From Chionoecetes opilio (lineage: Eukaryota; Arthropoda; Malacostraca; Decapoda; Majidae), in NCBI GenBank assembly GCA_016584305.1, contig JACEEZ010023434.1, forward strand, positions 62,001 through 126,000: a stretch of 64,000 bases of DNA. Direction: 5' to 3'. The position numbers and the translations under genes are program-made. Below the pieces are notes generated by a model, which saw only the letters and a program-made list of their open reading frames with translations, was not told where the DNA came from and made no database searches. Each line of letters opens with the position of its first letter. The first letter of the stretch is position 1. Positions 56,371 to 64,000 of the stretch are shown here, piece by piece.

Positions 56371-57436
56371 CATATCAGACCGCTTATCGCCGCTCGAATT
56401 GTCAACTCGTCATAATTGTATTATTTTCTCATTTTACTTTGGAATGCTTGGGTTTTAAGGAGTTTTGATGTATCACATATTAAGATATATAAGGAAGGAG
56501 CCTGTGTTGCTAGTGATTTAGTGGTAGAAGGTGTGTATTGTTTAAAATAGTGACTATTAGTGTTATGGCGTGGCCGCTGCTACGTCTCCCTGTCACCTCA
56601 ACACCCTAAATCACCCTTATCTAAGGTGACACGCAGTGCTACACTGACCTAAATAGTGACACATGTATAGAACTGCACTTCACAACCATATATATATAAT
56701 AATGAGCATTAGTCATGATAATAAGCAATACCTTTGGAAGCCACGGCTGAATCTGGCTCGTAGTTTGTTTACCTTTCACTAGAGCTTGAGCTTGACTAGC
56801 CAGACGGTGAGAGAAAGCATCAACATTTTAGGGATAACCCATCACTTTACGGGAGACTTTTTCTTCCTTTTTATCTATTTTGGGGTGCTTATAATTTCTC
56901 ATGATGCTGCTGCTGCTGCCGCAGCCGTGCTGCCAGGCGTGGATGAGCGCCTTGAAAGTATTTTCATATCTTTACTCATATGTATGAATAATAGCAATTC
57001 AAATGTGATTATATGTCTACATTCAACTAGAATAATGAAATTTCATAGCATACCAAGCGGTAATGAGCGAGCCTGGATACTTACTACCTCTCCTAATACC
57101 AGTCCCGAACAGTCGTGGGCGAGTGTGCCAAATCCCTGATGTAGCGCCAGTCACTGTTTACCTCCCAACATAGCTACACGGTCTGGTTGTGTTTGAGATT
57201 ATTTATGATTTATTTCACGTGTAGGAGCGGACCAAATTCAGCATGTAGTGCCAGTCACTGTTTACCTCCCAACATAGCTACACAGTCTGGTTGTCTGGTT
57301 GTGTGTGATTATTTCTCATTTACTTAACTTCTTTTTTTTCATATATTTTTCCACCTTTGGGAAAATACCTTCGCTATAACGGACAATCGGCTGTAACTCC
57401 TCCCCCCCTTTAGTCCGTTATATCGAGGTTCTACTG
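56271..57436. mobile_element. Pogo-family element with complete ends
   Basis: CAGTCAAACCTCGATATAAC and the inverted right end TTATATCGAGGTTCTACTG are flanked by TA (56269-56270, 57437-57438). ATAACGGAC motifs recur near both ends, as in many pogo/Tigger TIRs. No transposase. GCTGCTGCTGCCGCAGCCG near 56910. Relics at 5615-8300 and 60690-61349. Confidence 0.9.
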
Positions 57437-57757
57437 TACCTGCAAATTATGATGTCTTGGTTATTCTTTGAAAATGTTATGTAACACATAGCTGCACCCC
57501 ACTCCCCCCACTACCACAACCATAACACTTCACCATATCCCCCCTCCCTCCCTTAAGCAGTACATTTTTTTTTAATGGCCCCTAACCTCTTAGCCCGTGG
57601 GCTGCGGCAAGCCTTCTGGAAGCGCGATTTTCAATTGCATACAAAAACTGCGCCAACATTCGTAGAAGTCAAGAAACTGTGTCACATATACGCCTTGATG
57701 TCAGCCCTCGATAACACACACCACCATCTGCCTAACTACGCTGTACGCAGAGATATA

Positions 57758-57966
57758 CCACTCCTTGGGTTTTTTCCCAAGATCTTGGGATTTAGGTCCT
57801 GGCATTGGGATATTTTTTGTTTATCTTGGGACTTTTGGAGGGATTATTCAAGTATTTCTCCAGTAGTTTATCTCAAGGTACGGTACCTATGCTTACCTTG
57901 AGATAAACTATTGGAGAAATACTTGAATAATCCCCTCAAAATCTTGGGAAAAATCCCAAGGAGTGG
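57758..57966. mobile_element. Small palindromic element
   Basis: CCACTCCTTGGG...CCCAAGATCTTGGGA and GGATTATTCAAGTATTTCTC on the left pair with inverted copies on the right around a 15-bp centre. The left arm has about 40 extra bases. No clear target duplication. Confidence 0.8.
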
Positions 57967-57978
57967 CACCCCTGATCC

Positions 57979-59038
57979 CACCTCTGCAGTCTCTCGCCAG
58001 CGGGTTGGTGCCATTCGCGCCAGATATTTCAACTCCCGACCACAACCACACCACAACCCCATACGTTTGGGTTAAAAATAGATATATTGCCGGATGCGGA
58101 TTTTTACTACCTTGACGTTGATGTGATTTTCATCCAATTCAGTAATGGTCACTGTTTTTCTCACATCCACGCACTGGTGGCACAACAAAATTATTTGCTT
58201 CCGCAGTTCCCGGGTTAATGAATATTGTTAGGCATTGGTTGGTTATTAATTCCTTATTATTAACACGTACGTATCTGCATGTATATGTGTATGTGCACTG
58301 AGCAAGGATCACATGAATAAGTGATGGTAAGCCTGTGCTCAGGTAATTATCTATTCAGACTCAACACTTGCATTATATAATGGTATGTAGTCCTATCACA
58401 ACAGGCTATTTCTTATGTACCTATCAATCATTTCTATTTTTTTTATTCCCTGAAAATAGAGTACATTTTATCTCTTATATGATTATAGAATGAAGGGAGT
58501 TATAGATTCTATCTGGCATCTTGGTAGAGATGCTGAATCAACACTATGTCGGCCGCACCTTGAACGCAGAGCGGCTGGGCAGTCCGACATGAGAGATCCC
58601 TTTACATTGAGGGGCGGAATCACGCTCCCGTCCTTCGGGGTGGACTCATTATTCCTTCAAGAGGGGTGGGGAGAATTGTCATACTCGTCGCATATATATT
58701 GTTGACCTTCCCTGCAACTCCCACAAGTTTATGTAAGACAGAAGCTGTGTGGCGGTGGTACTGACAAAACATGTGTTGGGTCAAGTGACTGACATTCTAG
58801 AATATTCCGTATTTATACGTTACGGTGCACGAGTGATAAACCTGTATACATTGAGAATATATCCACTAAAGGTAATAAGTGTTTCCTGTGCAAACCCGGG
58901 TTTGCATTATAAAAACTTTAATATTATTTAGCCTTTCTGACCGCTCGAGGTAACACGCAACAAGTATAAACTGGATATTCAAATGTAAGTAAAAAACATA
59001 ATAACTGCTTGCAAATGATAGCTTATGGTTGTTTCAGT
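57979..59038. other. Spacer, no supported feature
   Basis: Mixed AT-rich sequence with several short frames; none shows a domain or homology that I can defend. Confidence 0.3.
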
Positions 59039-59151
59039 CACGCTGCTCGGACTACTGCTGAGCAGAAGGGTGGAATCTTGAGTTGGGAGTCACCTAGTGA
59101 AGGCTGTTGGTGAAACTTTTGGTTCAGTGTTCTCCACATATAGGCTATCTT

Positions 59152-59535
59152 GGGGAGGCAGTGGCCGAGTGGTTGGCGTCTTGGAGTGGTGAGCTTAATG
59201 TCCTGAGTTTGAATCCTGTCGGGGGCAACTCCTTCAAGAGCCTGGTAGGGGCGCATAAGGTCCTGAGTTCAAGTCCCACCAAGGAGCAACTGTCAAATCC
59301 ATCGTCGAGTGGCTGAAGAAACCCGCATGCAGCTATAACCTGTTCTCCGATTGCGAGTGCGATGGAGGAGCTCCAGGGGCAGCATGAGCCTAAACTGAAG
59401 ATCCGAACATCACAGAACACGGAATCTTCACCTAAGACCACAGGTGTCACTATCAGCCTGCACCAGCCTGCGCCACAAACGGGCGAGATTAACCGACATC
59501 AAGACTCTCCATTAGCCTATACAGGCGCTATAGGG
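59152..59535 (+). repeat. SINE family 1 with two B-box-like segments
   Basis: GGGGAGGCAGTGGCCGAGTG (A box) is followed by GAGTTTGAATCCTG at about 59206 and again GAGTTCAAGTCCCACC at about 59265. The body ends ATACAGGCGCTATAGG. The duplicated box implies head dimerisation or internal duplication. Confidence 0.75.
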
Positions 59536-59548
59536 TCCAATGCCAATC

Positions 59549-60188
59549 CATGCTCAGCGGTCGTATTGTTTACATTTGGGCACACGACACTCACAGTTCA
59601 CCTGCACCGCCTCCGTCAGTCCCCTGACTCCCACTGCCCCTGGTGCAGGAACATCTCTGAGACTATTGAACACTTTCTGCTGCCTCCCGCCAGGTGGCAG
59701 CATGCTCAGCGGTCGTATTGTTTACATTTGGGCACACGACACTCACAGTTCACCTGCACAGCCTCCGTTAGTCCGCTGACCCCCACTGCCCCTGGTGCAA
59801 GAACGTCTCTTGAGACTATTGAATACTTTCTGCTGCCTCCCGCCAGGTGGCAGCATGCTCAGCGGTCGTATTGTTTACATTTGGGCACACGACACTCACG
59901 GTTCACCTGCACTGCCTCAGTTAGTCCCCTGACCCCCTCTGCCCCTGGTGCAGGAACGTCTCTTGAGACTTGAACACTTTCTGCTGCCTCCTGCCAGGTG
60001 GCAGCATGCTCAGCGGACGTAAAAGTCCGCGGCGGGGTAGTTGATATTGGCGGTTGCCGGACAGTAAATACTAGAGTAGGATAAACGTCCGGGGGTGGGT
60101 AATGGCATCAGACTGTTGCGATTCCCGGACTTTTGCGGTTCCCGGACCAGTGCTTCCCCTATTAGTCCGGGAAAACGAGGTTTGTGTG
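59549..60188. mobile_element. CACACAAACC MITE, left end lost, 3-unit array
   Basis: Units bounded by CAGGTGG at 59691, 59844 and 59995 (153 and 151 bp). Right TIR ends TTTGTGTG before TA at 60189. The first unit follows the SINE directly, without a left TIR. Confidence 0.85.
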
Positions 60189-60318
60189 TATTGTGGAAAT
60201 TATCCACCATCCACCCTCTCAATAATTGGCAGAGTGGTGGTTTGTTTCCCCCCCCCCTTGTGAGGGAGGTATTGTCCACTCATCATAGGGGGTGTGTAGG
60301 GATATATAGTAACGTATA

Positions 60319-60368
60319 CAGTAAACCCTCTCGTATTCGGACCTTCATTATTCGGACTTCGATATTAT

Positions 60369-60406
<38 letters not shown>

Positions 60407-61349
60407 GGTAGGTAGGGTGTCATGATGTGAGTCAGTGAGGTTAGAGGCCCAGGCAGCCAGACAGAGCATTTATGATCCATCACTGAGAAGTATACAATTA
60501 CAGTGTACTTTGTATACTGTATTCGTGGTTTCTTTGTTGTGTCCAAATGTTGTATTGGCGAGTGATCTGTGGCCATTGAGCCTTGGACCCAGATCCAGCA
60601 ACGGAGGTCGTATCTCCAGCTACCACCCGCTCTCCCACCGCCTAGATACTACCTGCCCTTACTACCGTATCCAGCAAGCCTCCCTTGTTAGGTAGTTAAC
60701 AGGTAGGAAGGCCCTGACTGGCTTGGACGAGTAATGACGTCATCAAACTTGTCATCAGTCACCAGCCAATAACAAATTGTTTCTAAAACTTTTCGACCAA
60801 TCACATGTCAACAATACGTTTGACACGGCCTTTAAAGGTCATGTCAAATGGACACTTTTTCCATTAGTGTTACGGGGTGGCCACGGCAAGAATATTTCCC
60901 CTTCACTGGCTACCCCGCCACCTCAACACCTTTAAATATCCCTTATTTAAGGTGACACGAGGTACTACACTGACCTAAATAATGACACGTGTATATAACA
61001 GCTCACCATAATCACTACCATGTATAATAACTAGTAATGACGTAAAACCCTACCCACCCTGCTGGCGAGCGACCTACCCGCCTGGCGCCCTGCCTACCTC
61101 TCAGGACAACACGCTGTCATCCGCCTCACCTGTGCCTTTCTGAAGAAGACAGGTCAGCTACCACGCCTGTGATAGCATCAGGGCCGGATTAAGGGGGGGG
61201 CTACCAGGGCTCTAGCCCCAGGGCCCCCACCATATGTATATTAGCTTTAAGCAGTAATATTAAAAACATTGGCAGGTTACAAAACCAAAACATATTTGCC
61301 TGTCTCTGTTTCATCCTTTATCAAGGTCCGTTATATCGAGGTTTGACCG
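60319..61349. mobile_element. Chimeric pogo-like element
   Basis: The left end CAGTAAACCCTCTCGTATTC is of the 49536 family, while the right end GTCCGTTATATCGAGGTTTG and the interior from 60690 belong to the 56271 family. Either two elements were joined by deletion or the ends have diverged. T-run at 60370-60402. A LINE 3' tag at 61118-61180 is included. Confidence 0.6.
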
Positions 61350-61357
61350 TATATATA

Positions 61358-61470
61358 TGAATCCGAGCGGCCCTCCGACTTAAGGGACATTGTGCAACAG
61401 GCCGATATTCCGTGCGCAGTCCAGATTTACAGTGGTCTATGATAGGTTTAATATGTGACGTTAGGGCGGG
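61358..61470 (+). repeat. GAATCCGAGCGGCC interspersed repeat
   Basis: Second copy of 32036-32160, following TATATATATGA. Confidence 0.6.
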
Positions 61471-61790
61471 CCATCCACACACTTCGGTATTTGCCATGTA
61501 CTACATCAACAGAGATGTGCGATTTCTGAGTCTAATCCACAAAACATCCCGGCATCTAGAAACGATAGTGTAAATAAAATCGGAACAGGGATTATAAAAT
61601 ACGTCTGCTGGCGATGTCAGAAAACAACGAATGATAAATAATGATAAATTCATATAAGGAATTACAAAAATCTTGAAATTATTTGGGGTAAAATGTCAGA
61701 AGGATTTCAATGCAGAAAAATGACATATTAAAAAAATTGGAATGAGCGTAACGACGTCTGCTACAGTTAAACCACGTGCTATACATGTGA

Positions 61791-61972
61791 TAAGATAAGA
61801 TAAGATTTTCATCCTATCTAGACACTTTGCAAGTACCAACTACAAGGTTATTGACTATACAAAGTGCCGCCACGTCAGCACGAACTAGGCAGACTCGAAC
61901 CGCTGACCGAATGCACAGGGACGCTGCACATTGCGAACTCACGTCTCTACCAACCTTGCCACCCTGACGGGC
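61791..61972 (-). repeat. tRNA-derived SINE, family 4
   Basis: Perfect duplication GCTATACATGTGA at 61778-61790 and 61973-61985. A and B boxes as in 39554-39726; the tail on the minus strand ends in TTATCTTATC. Confidence 0.95.
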
Positions 61973-62074
61973 GCTATACATGTGAGAATTCATTAAACAC
62001 ATACTAGAAAAAATGAAACTTTGAAAAAATGGACTGACTATAATTAGAGGCCATTCATTCCCGGTGGACCATAC

Positions 62075-62267
62075 TCATCAGGTGTCTCGTCCACTCCAAT
62101 CTCTAGCATGGTCAACAATGGACAATTGTCAATGATGAAGTTCAGGATTCCAGCCTCTGCATCTCCCACATTGCTGTTGGCTCCTAGGCGTTGGCTCTTG
62201 AATTTTGGGGTGAGCAACCTCTTTTGTGCTGCAGATGGTGTAAAAGTAGTTTCTGTGCCAACTGTAT
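62075..62267 (-). CDS. Exon A of leucine-rich-repeat protein gene (partial)
   Basis: On the minus strand a pyrimidine-rich acceptor (TTTTTTTCACAG) precedes an open stretch of about 64 codons. It carries a leucine-rich pattern near its end (ILNFIIDNCPLLTMLEIGVD), as in LRR proteins. The frame reaches a TAA just past 62046, so this could be a last exon. However, a possible donor (GTATGG) at 62074 leaves two bases over, and the next exon at 54313 needs exactly one base to complete that codon. I therefore favour an internal exon. The weak donor is the main doubt. A perfect SINE insertion lies about 100 bp downstream, inside the intron. Family is inferred from the LRR pattern only; no gene name can be given. 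Confidence 0.5.
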
Positions 62268-62561
62268 CTGTGAAAAAAATCATGAGGAGCTTGATTTTGG
62301 CATTTTACAGCTTATTATAAAATCATGACACACAGTAAAAAAAATTGACAAATTGGAAAGCACAAGACTCTGGCCATCCTCACTTAGAAAATATTTTACT
62401 TATTGAGGAAGCTTTCCAGCAATTCCTTCCAACAGTGACTAAACATGTAAACACAATTCCCCACTAATAATCTTGTGGTCTATCAGGTAGTGACAGGCTA
62501 TAAAATACAAAGCCAGCAACAACTTACATTAATATTCAGAAAGTCTACATGCACTTACCTA

Positions 62562-62830
62562 CCGGGTTTTACAGCTTATAAACGCACCTTTTTCCCCTAA
62601 AATATATCCTGAAAAATACTCATGCGTCTTCCAAGACGAATGTTGTAGGAGGTTAGCTTAGGTAGCTATTCAATTCAGCCTCTGATATGATGTAACCTCA
62701 GTACTTATCTGTTACAAGTATTTCAAATACCATAAGACATTCAAATCAAGTAATCTGTCTTCACGCTGTGCTATTAACTGCGGTACTGGCGGGAGCCATT
62801 CCACCTCGGCAAATTGGCGCCAACAGCCAT
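62562..62830. repeat. CCGTATTTTACAGC-family relic
   Basis: TTTTACAGCTTATAAACGCA, TTTTTCCC and GTATTTCAAATACCATAAGA match blocks at 30466-30530 and, inverted, 47800-48000. The right end is unclear. Confidence 0.5.
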
Positions 62831-62878
62831 TCCGTGTATAAGGAACTTTGTTTGTTACATTAGATGAAATTTTGTATA

Positions 62879-63626
62879 CACACAAACCTCAATTTCCCGG
62901 ACCTCGATTTCCCGGATATCGGATTTGCCGGACAAAATCCGAGGTCCGGGGATATGTCAGTTTCGAACAATTATTATTATTATTATTATTTTTTTTTTTT
63001 TTTCGTTGAAATGCCTGGTCCTGTTCGTAAATTGACCAAGTTGTCCGGCGGTCCGAGCGTCTCCTGTCACCCCTGGTCAGTGTCCGCGCCTCCCGCCAGG
63101 TGGCAGTATGCTCAGCGGTCGTATTGTTTACATTTGGGCACACAACATTCACGGTTCACCTGCACAGCCTCCGTCAGTCACCTGACTCCAACTGCCCCTG
63201 GTGCAAGAACATTTCTGAGACTATTGAACACTTTCTGCTGCCTCCCGCCAGGTGGCAGCATGCTCAGCGGTCGTATTGTTTACATTTGGGCACACGACAC
63301 TCACGGTTCACCTGCACAGCCTCCGTTAGTCCCCTGACCCCCACTGCCCCTGATGCAGGAACGTCTCTTGAGACTATTGAACACTTTCTGCTGCCTTCCG
63401 CCAGGTGGCTGCATGCTCAGCGGACGTAAAAGTCCGTGGCGGGGTAGTTGATATTGTCGGTTGCCGGACAGTAAATACTAGAGTAGGATAAACGTCCGGG
63501 GGTGGGTAATGGCATCAGACTTTTTATTTTTATTTTTTAATTTTTTTTATACTTGCGATTCCCGGACTTTTGCGGTTCCCGGACCAGTGCTCCTCCCTAT
63601 TAGTCCGGGAAATCGAGGTTTGTGTG
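62879..63626. mobile_element. CACACAAACC MITE with 2-unit array
   Basis: TIRs flanked by TA (62877-62878, 63627-63628). Units anchored at 63097, 63249 and 63402 (152, 153 bp). ATT microsatellite plus T-run at 62971-63003. Confidence 0.9.
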
Positions 63627-63628
63627 TA

Positions 63629-64000
63629 CTTATGTACATGCAGCCATCACAAATACTACACACACACAGGAAAATTCAAACACTACGTGGTGAGGAACAG
63701 GAGGCAGGCAACATAGTGAGGCACGGGAGGACGGGAGGTGTTTACACTCAGGACAACAAAGGCAGACTCGGCTGATCAGCACGCCAGGCAGGCACGCAGC
63801 TGCACATCGCCGCAGTCGGGTTTGTTTTCACTCCTGCAGCCGCCGTCCGACCTGCGTGTACGTACATGTTCAGCCAACCAACATAACAATTTACTTATAC
63901 TATCGCATACAAGCTAGAAAATAAAAATGGCTGATGAGCAGTGGTGAATGATGATAATGAATAGTGAGTGTTCTTGTGTGAAAATGACTGTATATCGGAC
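63629..64000. other. Right edge, no supported feature
   Basis: Moderately GC-rich sequence; a CACGCAGCTGCACATCGCCG region near 63793. Nothing assignable. Confidence 0.3.

Noticed and set aside
57575..57901. 108-codon frame
   Set aside because: Its second half is one arm of a palindromic element, and its first half has no recognisable feature.

Overview
This window looks like nuclear DNA of a repeat-rich invertebrate, most likely an arthropod and plausibly a decapod crustacean. The support is indirect. There are no bacterial-style operons, and most of the sequence is transposon-derived: non-LTR retrotransposon fragments, tRNA-derived SINEs, and many terminal-inverted-repeat (TIR) elements flanked by TA, TTAA or 8-bp duplications. 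There are long poly-A, (TA)n, (CT)n and (TGTC)n tracts and very long introns. The lineage is an inference from the style of the repeats; no species marker is present.

The only convincing host gene is on the minus strand. Four short exons (62267-62075, 54313-54196, 53500-53376, 34627-34400) have good splice acceptors, mostly good donors, and intron phases that all agree. Together they encode part of a leucine-rich-repeat protein. Its introns are about 7.8, 0.7 and 18.7 kb and are packed with nested transposons. The 5' end lies beyond 64000 and the 3' end was not found.

Layout. 1-8856: a minus-strand Ty3/gypsy retrotransposon with broken gag-pol frames, bracketed by a 189-bp direct repeat (188/189 identical) that I read as LTR ends; a pogo-family relic and AT-rich sequence lie on the 5' side. 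8857-11100: minisatellite, a truncated TIR element, a frameshifted relic of a transposon-associated protein, and a MITE. 11130-18300: RTE-like and CR1-like LINE relics; a TTAA element sits exactly in the reverse-transcriptase DD motif of one of them and itself hosts a foldback element; then a tandem-repeat-bearing MITE and a hAT-like element. 18340-24240: a nested complex of a pogo/jerky-type element split by two abutting TTAA elements, the second of which encloses a palindrome of about 1 kb. 24440-34180: a degraded coiled-coil gene relic, LINEs, a second gypsy relic split by a TA-flanked element, a foldback element and SINEs. 34400-64000: the LRR-gene intron landscape with hAT, pogo/Tigger, MITE, LINE and SINE insertions, and a second protein-coding relic (39480-40052) interrupted by a SINE.

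The recurring theme is nesting, and many insertion boundaries can be read to the base from target-site duplications, interrupted frames or a paralogous empty site. The most novel-looking item is a MITE family (TIR starting CACACAAACC) whose interior is a 152-bp tandem array containing a copied piece of a LINE ORF2 zinc-knuckle region. I found no CRISPR array, rRNA, credible functional tRNA, or obvious defence or biosynthetic system.
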